This document shows, piece by piece, positions 39,015 to 47,039 of a DNA stretch of 64,000 bases. Position 1 is the first letter of the stretch. The number at the start of each line of letters is the position of its first letter. Source of the stretch: Micromonospora sp. FIMYZ51 (lineage in GTDB: Bacteria > Actinomycetota > Actinomycetes > Mycobacteriales > Micromonosporaceae). Location: NCBI RefSeq assembly GCF_038246755.1, contig NZ_CP134706.1, forward strand, positions 868,001 to 932,000, given 5' to 3'. A model generated the notes under the pieces. The model had not been told where the DNA came from. It made no database searches and saw only the letters and a program-made list of their open reading frames with translations. Position numbers and translations under genes: made by a program.

Positions 39015-41354
39015 ATGTCTGAAGCTTCCTCCCCCCAACTCGTCGCCGACCGGTACCGGCTCATCTCGCCGCTCGGTCAGGGCGGCATGGGTCGGGTATG
39101 GAAGGCCCGCGACGAGGTGTTGCACCGCGACGTCGCGATCAAGGAACTGGTACCGCCGCCGGGTCTGACCAACGACGAGCGCCGCGAGATGCGGGAGCGT
39201 TCGCTCCGCGAGGCCCGCGCGATCGCCCGCCTCAACAACATCAATGTCGTACGCATCTTCGACGTGCTCCGCACCGACGGCGACCCCTGGATCGTCATGG
39301 AGTACGTGGCGTCCCGCTCGTTGCAGGATGCGCTCGCGGCCGACGGGCCGGTGTCGCCGGCCCGGGCGGTGGAGATCGGGCTGGGCGTGCTGAACGCGCT
39401 GAAGGCCGCGCACAAGGCCGGCATCATGCACCGTGACGTGAAGCCCGGAAACGTGCTGCTCGGCAACGACGGTCGGGTGGTGCTCACCGACTTCGGCCTG
39501 GCGACGATTCCGGGCGACCCGAACGTCACCCGCACCGGCATGGTGCTTGGCTCACCGGCGTACATCGCACCGGAGCGCGCCCGGGACGGCACGTTCGGGC
39601 CGGAGGCGGACCTGTGGTCGCTGGGCGCCACGCTCTACGCGGCGGTCGAGGGCAAGTCGCCGTACGCGCGACCGTCGGCGATCGCCACGCTGGCCGCGCT
39701 CGCCACCGAACCGGTGCCGCCGGCACGCAACGCCGGTCCGCTCAAGCAGGTGCTCGCCGGGCTGCTGCGTAAGGATCCACAGGAGCGCATCACCGCCGAG
39801 TCGGCTGAGCGCATGCTGCGCAAGGCCAGTGGGCGGCGGGCTCGCGGCATCTCGCTGCTTGATGGCGTACGCCGGCCGGGGCCGAACGGTCCGCGCGAGC
39901 CGCGTCCGCCGCTGGTGCCGGGGCCACGCCCGTCCGGGGAACGCCCGGCGACGCCGTCCGCCCCGGTCACGCCGCCTGCGCCGCGTACCCCGCCGCTCGC
40001 CGGGCTCGCCGCTGGCGCTGCTGCCGCCGGCTCCGCGCGGGACCAGTCGACCACCACCCCGCCCGGATCGGACGCCGCACCCACGGCGAAGGTCGGCTCG
40101 GACGCGGCCCCGACGGCGAAGGTGGACGGTGCCGCCTCGGGCCCGGAGGCCGCCCCGACGACCAGGGTGGACGCCTCCTCCGGCGGCGTCTCTGATGCCG
40201 CGCCCACGGCGAAGGTGGACGCCCCTGATCCGGCTGGCCCGGCGAGCGGGTCGGGCGCGCCGTCCGCCGCCGACAAGGACTCCGCCGGCAGCAAGGACGC
40301 CACCGACGCCGGGGACACCGCCGGCACCGGGGACCCTGCGAGAAGCGACGATTCCGGCGCTGGCGGCGAGGACGCTGCCGAGGAAAGGACTGCGGTCGAG
40401 GGCGGCGCGGCCACGGCGGGCGATGCGGCGTCCGGTACGCAGGCCGCTGCGGCGGGCGCTGCCTCGACGGTGACGCCGACGGCCGGCCCGGACCGGTCGA
40501 CGTCGGAGGTCTCGGCGACCCGGGTGGATTCGCAGGCACCGGTGGCGGACGCGACTCGGGTGGTAGCGGGTGGTACCCCACAACTGTCGTCGGCACCGGT
40601 GAGCCCGGCAGCGGCCCGCGGCTCCATTTTCACCGCCGGTCAACTGCGGTCGGAGCGGACCCGGCGCGCCGTGCTCGTCGGTGCCCTGGTCGCCCTGCTG
40701 CTGGTCGGCCTGGTGGTGGTCGTACCGCTGCTCACCAGCCGCGACAGTGGCGGAGGGGAGACCCCGCAGGACACCGCCGGCAGCACCGAGGCGTCCGCGT
40801 CGCCGGCCTCCGAGGCACCCGCGCCGCCGCCACCCACCAGCGCGGCTCCGCCCAGCCCCAGCCCGTCCGCCTCGCCGAGCCCATCCGAGACCGCCGCCGG
40901 TGGCGTGCCGGACGGATGGACGCTGCGCACCGACCCGGTGGGCTTCAAGGTGGCGGTGCCGGACGGCTGGCAGCGCAGCTCCGGCAGCACCTGGGTCAAG
41001 TACCGGGATCCGAACGGGGTCAGCGAGCTGACCATCGACCGCACCGACACGCCGAAGAAGGACGCGGCGGCCGACTGGCGGCGCATCGAGCCGGGTCGGA
41101 AGAACGTCCGTGGCGTGCAGAACTATCGGCTGATCGACATCTCCCCGCTCGACTGCAAGTGGCGTACCTGCGCCGACTGGGACTGGTTGCAGACCCGCAA
41201 CGGGGTCGAGATCCGGGTCCGTAACCGGGGATTCGTGACCGCCAGCAACCGGGGCTTCGCCCTGCGCTGGGAGGTGCCGAACCAGGACTGGGACGCGCAG
41301 CTCGAAAACTTCGAGATGATCTTTCGGGAGTTCGTGCCGGACCGTCAGGACTGA
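39015..41354 (+). CDS. Membrane Ser/Thr protein kinase with TAKV-repeat linker
   Basis: A 779-residue PknB-type kinase: kinase domain at residues 13-280 with GQGGMGRVW, K43 (VAIKEL), HRDVKPGN (D141), DFG (D159) and APE in YIAPERA. A Pro/Ala/Asp-rich linker of about 250 residues follows; near residues 355-405 it has three PTAKV units and one PTTRV, then ATRV motifs. One membrane helix (LVGALVALLLVGLVVVVPLL) near residue 560, then a Pro/Ser spacer and an extracellular domain with VPDGW and DCKWRTC. The outer domain and layout resemble the kinase at 10335, so they may be ancient paralogues. Ligand unknown. Divergent from accE. Confidence 0.92.
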   Translation: MSEASSPQLVADRYRLISPLGQGGMGRVWKARDEVLHRDVAIKELVPPPGLTNDERREMRERSLREARAIARLNNINVVRIFDVLRTDGDPWIVMEYVASRSLQDALAADGPVSPARAVEIGLGVLNALKAAHKAGIMHRDVKPGNVLLGNDGRVVLTDFGLATIPGDPNVTRTGMVLGSPAYIAPERARDGTFGPEADLWSLGATLYAAVEGKSPYARPSAIATLAALATEPVPPARNAGPLKQVLAGLLRKDPQERITAESAERMLRKASGRRARGISLLDGVRRPGPNGPREPRPPLVPGPRPSGERPATPSAPVTPPAPRTPPLAGLAAGAAAAGSARDQSTTTPPGSDAAPTAKVGSDAAPTAKVDGAASGPEAAPTTRVDASSGGVSDAAPTAKVDAPDPAGPASGSGAPSAADKDSAGSKDATDAGDTAGTGDPARSDDSGAGGEDAAEERTAVEGGAATAGDAASGTQAAAAGAASTVTPTAGPDRSTSEVSATRVDSQAPVADATRVVAGGTPQLSSAPVSPAAARGSIFTAGQLRSERTRRAVLVGALVALLLVGLVVVVPLLTSRDSGGGETPQDTAGSTEASASPASEAPAPPPPTSAAPPSPSPSASPSPSETAAGGVPDGWTLRTDPVGFKVAVPDGWQRSSGSTWVKYRDPNGVSELTIDRTDTPKKDAAADWRRIEPGRKNVRGVQNYRLIDISPLDCKWRTCADWDWLQTRNGVEIRVRNRGFVTASNRGFALRWEVPNQDWDAQLENFEMIFREFVPDRQD

Positions 41355-41418
41355 CGCCGAGGCATGGTCTTCCGTCGTTCGGGGTATCTGATCTCCGAAG
41401 ACGGAAGGGAGGCCCGAA

Positions 41419-41655
41419 ATGGGTTACCGAGTAAGGGATGCCCAGCCCCGTCTGGCACTGTGGACGCTCGTGGCGCTCGGCAACGTCGCACTGCTGGTCG
41501 CCGCCGTCGGTGTCGCCGTGCTGGCCACGCTGGTCAGCATCCTGACGCTGGCCGGAGCCGCGTTCGTCGGCTGGAACGTTACCCGCCGGGGCACCATCAC
41601 CCGCCGTGGCGGCATGACCGTACCGGTCGCGCTGGCTGCCCGACGGCGAGCCTGA
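41419..41655 (+). CDS. Small membrane protein of unknown function
   Basis: 78 residues, starting MGYRVRDAQPRLALW, with one or two hydrophobic helices (VALLVAAVGVAVLATLVSIL and following Ala/Gly-rich part) and a basic C-terminus (RRGTITRRGG; ALAARRRA). A strong AGGGAGG lies seven bases before the ATG, which is why I accept it as a gene. No family recognised. 64 bases downstream of the kinase gene, perhaps co-transcribed. Confidence 0.6.
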   Translation: MGYRVRDAQPRLALWTLVALGNVALLVAAVGVAVLATLVSILTLAGAAFVGWNVTRRGTITRRGGMTVPVALAARRRA

Positions 41656-41829
41656 GCGGCACTGTCCGGGACGGTGGACCTGAGTCGCCGTCCGACACAG
41701 GAACACGAGGGGCGCCGCGCCGGCGGTAGGGCTGAGGGTGGGCACGCCGGCAGGGGCTGTGGAACGGACGCGGCGGTGGGTCGGTGTCTGCTTCGCGCAG
41801 GGACGCCGACCCACCGCCGCAGCCGTACG

Positions 41830-42582
41830 TCAGGTGTTGTTGGCCAGTGCGATCAGCCGGCTGCGGTCGCCGTTCCAGTAGTTACGGTCGACCCCGCCGC
41901 TGATGCCGGCGACGCTGCCAGAATCGGTGTACTGCCAGAAGCTCCAGAATGGCGCGCCGGCCGGCAGGGTGCCGACCGAGGAGGACCAGCGGGCAACCCA
42001 GAGCGGGTGGTTGGCCCAGGGGCCGCTCCAGCTACCGGTGCACTGGTTCCAGAAGCTTGTGGTGGTGTAGATGACCGCGTAGCGGCCGGTGCGCGAGCGG
42101 TAGGTGTTCAGGAAATCCTGCACCCAGTTGCGCATCGCGGTGGTGCTCAGGCCGTAGCAGTAGCCGCCGCTGTACGGGTTCGCCTCCAGGTCGAGCGCTG
42201 CCGGGAGGGTACGGCTGTCGGCCGACCAGGCGCCGCCGTTGGAGGCGAGGAAGTTCGCCTGCACCGCGCCGGAGGAGATGTTGGGCCGGGCGAAGTGGTA
42301 CGCACCCCGGATCACCCCGGCGTTGTACGCGTTCACGTAGTTCGCGTTGAAGTTCGGGTCCTTGTAGCTCGTACCCTCGGTGGCCTTGATGAAGGCGAAC
42401 TGGATGCCGGCGTTGCGGACGCTCGTCCAGTTGATGGTGCCCTGGTAGCGCGAAACGTCGATGCCGGGCACGGTGGCCGCGGCGGCCGGGGTCGCGGTGG
42501 CGACGAGCCCGGCCGCGGCGGCCGCGAGCACGGTGAGCGCGGCAGCGGTCAGCCGGCGCAACGATGATCTGGTACGACCCAT
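41830..42582 (-). CDS. Secreted GH25 lysozyme-like muramidase
   Basis: A 250-residue secreted protein: signal peptide with an Arg-rich start (MGRTRSSLRR), hydrophobic core and cleavage near ATPAAAA (about residue 36). The GH25 (Chalaropsis-type lysozyme) domain follows: GIDVSRYQGTINW (first catalytic Asp), FIKATEG, GAYHFARP, ALDLEAN (catalytic Asp/Glu) and FWQYTDSG near the end. It cuts the MurNAc-GlcNAc bond of peptidoglycan outside the cell. ATG 42582 follows AGGAGG by six bases. Monocistronic. Confidence 0.92.
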   Translation of the reverse strand: MGRTRSSLRRLTAAALTVLAAAAAGLVATATPAAAATVPGIDVSRYQGTINWTSVRNAGIQFAFIKATEGTSYKDPNFNANYVNAYNAGVIRGAYHFARPNISSGAVQANFLASNGGAWSADSRTLPAALDLEANPYSGGYCYGLSTTAMRNWVQDFLNTYRSRTGRYAVIYTTTSFWNQCTGSWSGPWANHPLWVARWSSSVGTLPAGAPFWSFWQYTDSGSVAGISGGVDRNYWNGDRSRLIALANNT

Positions 42583-42700
42583 GACGTCCTCCTGAGACGG
42601 GTGTCGATTGACAGTCATCTTTGGAGGGTGGTGTCCGGCAGATCAATGGAGATGAGGAAAACTTAAACCGCGCGGAGTGTGGTGCGGGCACACCTGGCGC

Positions 42701-43252
42701 TCAGCGCAGCGCCGCCGGGTCGACCTGCCAGCGGAACGGCTCAGCGAGCGTGAGCGTCTCACCGGCCTTGGCCACCTGGTCCTCGACGTAGTGCCCGCCG
42801 TCGAGCCGGTACAGCCGCAGCGAGGGAGCGTCACCGTCCTGCTCGACCAGCAGGTACCAGGGGATCCGGGCGATCGCGTAGAGCTGCATCTTTACTACCC
42901 GGTCGGCGGCGGCGTTGCCCGGCGACACGATCTCGCAGACCAACGCCACCTCGCTCGCCTCGATCACGTCGCCCTCGTCGTCGGTGTCCGCCACGACAAC
43001 ATCCGGTATCGCGATCCGGTTGGATCCGAGCCGAACGTTGACCGCCTCGAAGACCAGGAACCCGCCAGGGTGGGCCGCCGGCCGCAGTGAGGCGACGAGA
43101 CTCCAAGACACCAACTGGTGGCGCTTGCTCGGGGCAGGGCTCAAGATCAGGCTCCCGTCGAGCAGTTCGATTCGGCTGTTGGTCTCGCCCAGCGCGAGGT
43201 ATTCGGCCTCCGTCCAGAGGCCCATGTGCGACTCCAGGGGCTCCGCGCTCAC
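42701..43252 (-). CDS. Uma2-family (DUF820) nuclease-fold protein
   Basis: 183 residues of the Uma2 restriction-endonuclease-fold family: [20 protein letters not shown] near residue 28, [10 protein letters not shown] (catalytic Asp), VCEIVSPGN (Glu) and a following KMQLY (Lys) make the PD-ExK core. These proteins are abundant in cyanobacteria and some actinomycetes; biological role is unclear, and a nuclease activity is inferred from the fold only. Starts at GTG 43252. No transposase or toxin partner is adjacent. Confidence 0.85.
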   Translation of the reverse strand: MSAEPLESHMGLWTEAEYLALGETNSRIELLDGSLILSPAPSKRHQLVSWSLVASLRPAAHPGGFLVFEAVNVRLGSNRIAIPDVVVADTDDEGDVIEASEVALVCEIVSPGNAAADRVVKMQLYAIARIPWYLLVEQDGDAPSLRLYRLDGGHYVEDQVAKAGETLTLAEPFRWQVDPAALR

Positions 43253-43385
43253 CGGCGTTCACCTCCCGATCCGATTCGTCACCCGGTCAGTCTCACACCA
43301 TACGGGCGGTTGGCCCGGGATCGACACCCGAACGCCTCACCCGCCGGAGGACCGGGCTGGCACGCGGCCGGTAGGCTCGCGCCCC

Positions 43386-44135
43386 ATGGTGTCGATCGAG
43401 GGCATGACCGCGTTCTGGGACCGCCTGCTCGGTGCGCAGCCCGACCCGCCTCCGCTGCTGGTGGTGCTTACCGGCCTGGTCGCGCTGCTCGTGGTCGCCA
43501 CCCGGCTGCCGTGGCGGATCGCCCGCAACGTGATCACCATCGCTCACGAGGGCGGTCACGCGCTGGTCGCCGTGCTCACCGGGCGCAAACTGCAGGGCAT
43601 CCGGCTGCACTCGGACACCTCCGGGCTCACCCTCTCCGCCGGCCGTCCTACCGGTCCGGGCATGGTGCTGACCCTGCTCGCCGGGTACATCGCCCCACCC
43701 CTTGTCGGTCTGGGCGGGGCCTGGCTGCTCGCCGGCAACCGGATCACCCTGCTGCTCTGGATCGCCGTGATCCTGCTGCTGGCCATGCTGATCATGATCC
43801 GCAACGTCTACGGTGCGCTCACCCTGGTGGTCACCGGCGGTGCGGTGCTCGCCATCTCCTGGTACGCCAGCCCGCAGGTGCAGGCCGCCTTCGCCTGGAC
43901 CGGCGTGTGGTTCCTGCTGCTCGGCGGCGTACGCCCGGTCGTGGAGTTGCAACGGCTGCGTACGCAACGGGGCATGCCGGCCTCCGACGCCGACCAGCTG
44001 GCGGGGATCACCCCGCTGCCGGCGTTCTTCTGGGTGGTCCTCTTCGGCCTGGTCAACCTCGCCGTGCTGGTGGCCGGCGGCCTGATGCTTGCCGGCCCCC
44101 TGCTCGCCGAGGCCGGCCTGGTCGCTTCCGGCTGA
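43386..44135 (+). CDS. M50-like membrane metallopeptidase
   Basis: A 249-residue membrane protein with about six to seven helices and the zinc motif HEGGH (residues 54-58) at the start of a helix, typical of actinobacterial M50B-like peptidases (M50 family, site-2-protease relatives). No PDZ domain. The second metal ligand motif (NxxPxxxxDG) is not evident, so proteolytic activity is uncertain. The ATG 43386 begins MVSIEGMTAFWDRLLGAQPD; MTAFWD six codons later is possible. Substrate unknown. Confidence 0.82.
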   Translation: MVSIEGMTAFWDRLLGAQPDPPPLLVVLTGLVALLVVATRLPWRIARNVITIAHEGGHALVAVLTGRKLQGIRLHSDTSGLTLSAGRPTGPGMVLTLLAGYIAPPLVGLGGAWLLAGNRITLLLWIAVILLLAMLIMIRNVYGALTLVVTGGAVLAISWYASPQVQAAFAWTGVWFLLLGGVRPVVELQRLRTQRGMPASDADQLAGITPLPAFFWVVLFGLVNLAVLVAGGLMLAGPLLAEAGLVASG

Positions 44136-44177
44136 CCGGTCACGGCAGTACCACCAAGTCGTGACCCCGACCTCCGT

Positions 44178-44477
44178 TCAGCGCACCTCCATCGACTCTC
44201 CCGAGTCTGCTTCATGACCAAGTGGCGCCGGCTTGCCGACCCGCTCTGCGCGGCGGGTGACGATAGTCAGCCGCTCGGGGCTCATGCAGATCCACTGTCC
44301 GGAGCCGGACTCCGGTCGCAGCACCCAGATCGCCTCGCTGAGGATGTCGGTGACGATGCCCGGTCGGTCCGCATCCTCGTCGTGGACCAGGTCGCCGACC
44401 CAGGCCAGGGGTGCGTCATCGCGTCCTTGGTCGGGCTGCCGGTCGAGAGGGTTCGCCTGCGGAATTGGCTTCGACAT
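44178..44477 (-). CDS. Small conserved actinobacterial protein
   Basis: 99 residues: APLAWVGDLVHDEDADRPGI then VTDILSEAIWVLRPESGSGQ W, a compact beta-rich pattern (VGDLV... GIVTD... WVLRP... W... L) I have seen in hypothetical proteins encoded beside GntR/XRE regulators of streptomycetes. No known reaction. The ATG is preceded by GGAGGTAGAGC, a clear ribosome site. Last gene of the short minus-strand set that is divergent from the UTRA/GntR pair. Confidence 0.65.
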   Translation of the reverse strand: MSKPIPQANPLDRQPDQGRDDAPLAWVGDLVHDEDADRPGIVTDILSEAIWVLRPESGSGQWICMSPERLTIVTRRAERVGKPAPLGHEADSGESMEVR

Positions 44478-44678
44478 GATGCTCTACCTCCGGTCGGGAT
44501 GTGGGGTTGGCTGGCGAGTCCGCCGCGCATTCGTGGTGGCTGACCTGGGCTGCTGCGGTCGGTCGGCACGTTGATTACCGCCTCGCCGGGGAGCGGGAGC
44601 GGGTGGACTGAGTCTTCGGAGTCCGGCGTGCTGGACGAAGACCTCTCGTCGGACGATCGCGTCGCCGCTCTTGTCCAA

Positions 44679-44840
44679 CTACCTCCGACGGAATCGGTGC
44701 CATGCCGTGATCCGGGTACGCGCGATGTGAGCCTCCGGGCACCAGCCGCTGTCCGTGCAGCGCTCGCAGCGGTGGTGTCGGTGGTATTCGAGGACGTACC
44801 AGGAGTGCTTGATCAGGTGAGGCGTACGCCGCGCCGTCAC
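44679..44840 (-). CDS. Small Cys/His-rich protein (53 aa)
   Basis: GTG start at 44840 and TAG at 44679; too short for many gene finders. The peptide starts VTARRTPHLIKHSWYVLEYH and contains HHRCERCTDSGWCPEAH, a C-x2-C-x5-C cluster with flanking His that could bind zinc. The GTG overlaps the stop of the preceding 36-codon gene (GTGA), which argues for coupled translation. No family recognised. The 200 bases between this gene and 44477 hold only an Arg/Pro-rich frame I do not accept as coding. Confidence 0.5.
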   Translation of the reverse strand: MTARRTPHLIKHSWYVLEYHRHHRCERCTDSGWCPEAHIARTRITAWHRFRRR

Positions 44841-44947
44841 GACCAACACCCCGTCCGATGCCTGCCCGGCAGCGGGAGTTCCGGCGAGTGGATCACCCGG
44901 TTACGCCTGCGGTCCGGCTCGACGGGAGTCTCCATGATCCGTTTCAT
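44837..44947 (-). CDS. Very small ORF (36 aa) leading the divergent cassette
   Basis: ATG 44947, stop TGA 44837-44839, preceded by GAGGGAGG at three to four bases. Sequence begins MKRIMETPVEPDRRRNRVIH and ends HRTGCWS. It overlaps the Cys-rich gene by four bases. Support comes from the ribosome site, the overlap and its position directly behind the inverted-repeat operator; the product could be a real micro-protein or a leader used for coupling. Confidence 0.4.
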   Translation of the reverse strand: MKRIMETPVEPDRRRNRVIHSPELPLPGRHRTGCWS

Positions 44948-44988
44948 GCGCCTCCCTCTCTCGCGGTCAGCCGTGCAGAAAGCAACCG

Positions 44989-45048
44989 TACTGCCCTACC
45001 TAGTAAAGCGCAATGATGCGGAGAGTCGGGTTGCCGAGTAAGGCAGTA
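44989..45048. promoter_or_regulatory. Divergent operator: inverted TACTGCCYTAC pair
   Basis: TACTGCCCTAC (44989-44999) on the plus strand and its inverted near-copy GTAAGGCAGTA (45038-45048), 10 of 11 positions matching, lie 38 bases apart in the 134-bp gap between the divergent small-gene set and the UTRA/GntR pair. The spacing and A/T-richer context suit a GntR-family operator controlling both directions. Confidence 0.55.
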
Positions 45049-45081
45049 GAGTCGTTCTCGCATGAGGAGGGAGAGTTCCCC

Positions 45082-45612
45082 GTGAGTCGTTACGAACAAA
45101 ACAGCACGTCAGACCGCTACGTGACCCCCGGTGGCGGTGACGCGTGGGCCGACGAAGCAGCCTCGACGGGTAGGCAAGGAACGCAGCGCATTACCGCAGC
45201 GGAGGAGATTTCCGCGCCTCCAGAGGTCGCCGACGCCCTGCGTCTAGCGCCGAACGCGCGTGTCGTGCTCCGACAGCGGGTAATGCTGCTCGACGGTCAC
45301 GCCGTGGAACTCACCGACTCCTACTACCCGAGCAGCATCGCCATCGGAACACCGCTGGCCGACCGCGCCAAAATCCCCGGCGGTTCCGTCACCCTGCTCG
45401 CCAACCTCGGATATACCCCCGCCCGCGCGGTAGACGACATCACTGCGCGTCTGTCCACCCTCAGGGAGCAGGATGAACTCCACATCACCGAGCGAGACCC
45501 GGTGATCGTCCTCACTCGGCTCACGTTCGCCGCCGACGGCACTCCGTTCGAGTACAGCGTCATGACGATGACTGCCGCCGGCCGTCACCTCCGCTACCAG
45601 ACCAAGGCGTGA
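45082..45612 (+). CDS. UTRA-domain protein without DNA-binding domain
   Basis: 176 residues from GTG 45082, which follows AGGAGGGAG. About 40 residues of polar, low-complexity N-terminus (NSTSDRYVTPGGGDAW) are followed by a UTRA ligand-binding domain (VVLRQRVMLLDGHAVELTDS, YYPSSIAIGTPLADRAKI, RLSTLREQDELHI). The GntR winged helix normally in front is absent. It resembles the UTRA domain of the next gene throughout (YYP-x-x-IA-x-GTPLA). The stop overlaps the next start (GTGA). Possibly a ligand-binding partner or dominant-negative form of the regulator. Confidence 0.75.
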   Translation: MSRYEQNSTSDRYVTPGGGDAWADEAASTGRQGTQRITAAEEISAPPEVADALRLAPNARVVLRQRVMLLDGHAVELTDSYYPSSIAIGTPLADRAKIPGGSVTLLANLGYTPARAVDDITARLSTLREQDELHITERDPVIVLTRLTFAADGTPFEYSVMTMTAAGRHLRYQTKA

Positions 45613-46391
45613 TCATGCCTCGACCGCAGAAGGACCCGCGTGCTCGCCACCAGCAGGTGGCGGCTGACCTGCGGGCGATGATCCTCTCCAAGGATCTGCC
45701 GCCGGGTAGCAAACTGCCGAGCACCGCCCAGTTGCAGCAGGAGTACGGCGTCCCCAACCAGACCGTGCAGAACGCCGTCGCTGTTCTCAAGCGCGAGGGC
45801 TACGCCGACAGTGCGCCGGGCAAGGGCGTGTTCGTCCGTGAACGCCCACAGCACATCGTCGCGCCGGCAGCTTTCATGACCCCGCCATCGGCCGGCCAGC
45901 CGTATCCCTGGCTCAGCGAGGCCGAACGGCGTGGGTTGAAGGGCTCGGCTGACCTGCTGCACGTCGCTGAGGTGATCCCTCCCGCTCAGGTCCGACTCGC
46001 GTTCGGTCTCGCGCACGGCGACGTGGCTGTGCTGCGCAAGCAGGTCATGCAACTCGACGACGAACCCGCCGAACTGGTGCACTCCTACTATCCGGTCGAC
46101 ATCGCGCGGGGAACACCGCTTGCCGAGAAGCGGCGTATCAAGGGCGGTACGCCGCGCGCCCTCAGCGACCTGGGGTTCGCGCCCAAAGAGTTCGTCGATC
46201 AGGTGTCGACGCGCCCGCCGACCTCCGAGGAGTTCGTCGTCCTGGAGTTACCGCCCGACATCTCGATCATGCGAACGTTCCGTGTCGTCTACGCGGAGGG
46301 CCGCCGCCCGATCGAGGCGACGGTCATGGTGAAGGCCGGGCACATGTACGAGTTGCAGTACCACCAGATCGTGAACCCGCCCCTGATGTGA
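45609..46391 (+). CDS. GntR-family regulator with UTRA domain (HutC type)
   Basis: A 260-residue regulator: GntR winged helix in residues 12-80 (QVAADLRAMILSKDLPPGSK then LPSTAQLQQEYGVPNQTVQN, GVFVRERP) and a C-terminal UTRA effector domain (YYPVDIARGTPLAEKRRIKG). GTG 45609 overlaps the UTRA-only gene stop; ATG 45615 is the alternative. HutC-type regulators respond to small metabolites; similar proteins also control transfer genes of actinomycete integrative elements. A terminator hairpin begins one base after its stop. Confidence 0.88.
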   Translation: MIMPRPQKDPRARHQQVAADLRAMILSKDLPPGSKLPSTAQLQQEYGVPNQTVQNAVAVLKREGYADSAPGKGVFVRERPQHIVAPAAFMTPPSAGQPYPWLSEAERRGLKGSADLLHVAEVIPPAQVRLAFGLAHGDVAVLRKQVMQLDDEPAELVHSYYPVDIARGTPLAEKRRIKGGTPRALSDLGFAPKEFVDQVSTRPPTSEEFVVLELPPDISIMRTFRVVYAEGRRPIEATVMVKAGHMYELQYHQIVNPPLM

Positions 46392-46437
46392 ATCTTGGTG
46401 CGAAAACGCCCCTCTGGGGGCGCTCTCGTACCAAGAT
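46392..46437 (+). terminator. Two-part hairpin after the GntR gene
   Basis: ATCTTGGT (46392-46399) pairs with ACCAAGAT (46430-46437), and inside CGCCCC pairs with GGGGCG around a short loop. It starts directly after the TGA stop. The most convincing factor-independent terminator of the window by position. Confidence 0.75.
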
Positions 46438-46538
46438 CCGATATCGCGACCCGGCTATCGGGGCACGCGGCTCGGGCGATTCGGCAACCGCGCCCACCCC
46501 CTCGTGCGTGTCCATTGAGACTCGCAGGGAGGTAGCAG

Positions 46539-47039
46539 GTGCCGGACGCCGACGGGTTCGACGAGTTCTACCGGGGGAGCCGACAACGGTTGCTCGGCTT
46601 CGTCTACGTGCTTACCGGTGACCTCGCCGAAGCCCAGGACGCCGTTCAGGAGGCGTACGTACGGGCCTGGCAGCGGTGGTCCACGGTGGGCGGCTACGAC
46701 GAACCCGAGGCATGGGTACGGGTGGTGGCCAGCCGGCTCGCGGTGAGTCGTTGGCGCAGTATGCGTAGCCGGGCACGGGCGTACCTGCGGCACGGTGCCG
46801 TGGAAAGCGTCCCCGCCCCGGGCACGGAAACCGTCGAGGTAGTCGCCGCGTTGCGCCGCCTGCCCGAGGAACAGCGGATCGCGATCGCCCTGTACTACCT
46901 GGTCGGCCTGCCGGTCGCCGAGGTGGCGCGGCAGACTTCCGCCCCCGTCGGCACGGTCAAGGCCCGTCTCTCCCGGGGGCGTGCCGCGCTCGTCGGGCTA
47001 CTCGCCGTCTCTGACCTGGAGGAGGCAACCGGTGCGTGA
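46539..47039 (+). CDS. ECF-type RNA polymerase sigma factor
   Basis: A 166-residue ECF sigma factor of the SigE/SigK-like size. Region 2: FYRGSRQRLLGFVYVLTGDL then DAVQEAYVRAWQRW; region 4: LRRLPEEQRIAIALYYLVGL and APVGTVKARLSRGRAAL. GTG 46539 follows GGGAGG. The next gene overlaps its end by eight bases (GTGCGTGA) and encodes a single-pass membrane protein that may hold the sigma factor at the membrane or be its first target. Directs a stress or envelope regulon of unknown content. Confidence 0.9.
   Translation: MPDADGFDEFYRGSRQRLLGFVYVLTGDLAEAQDAVQEAYVRAWQRWSTVGGYDEPEAWVRVVASRLAVSRWRSMRSRARAYLRHGAVESVPAPGTETVEVVAALRRLPEEQRIAIALYYLVGLPVAEVARQTSAPVGTVKARLSRGRAALVGLLAVSDLEEATGA

Noticed and set aside
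38612..39064. 150-residue minus-strand frame around accE
   Set aside because: It is the other-frame shadow of accE and the kinase start; only the 70-residue AccE frame carries family motifs.
42701..43252. Uma2 protein as a transposase accessory gene
   Set aside because: No transposase, inverted terminal repeats or target duplication around it.
44484..44678. 64-residue minus-strand frame after the Cys-rich gene
   Set aside because: Needs a TTG start with a badly spaced ribosome site, and the product is Arg/Pro/Gln low complexity typical of non-coding GC-rich DNA.
44571..45041. 156-residue plus-strand frame over the small divergent genes
   Set aside because: Lacks a ribosome site and coding signature; the minus strand has ribosome sites and gene overlaps instead.
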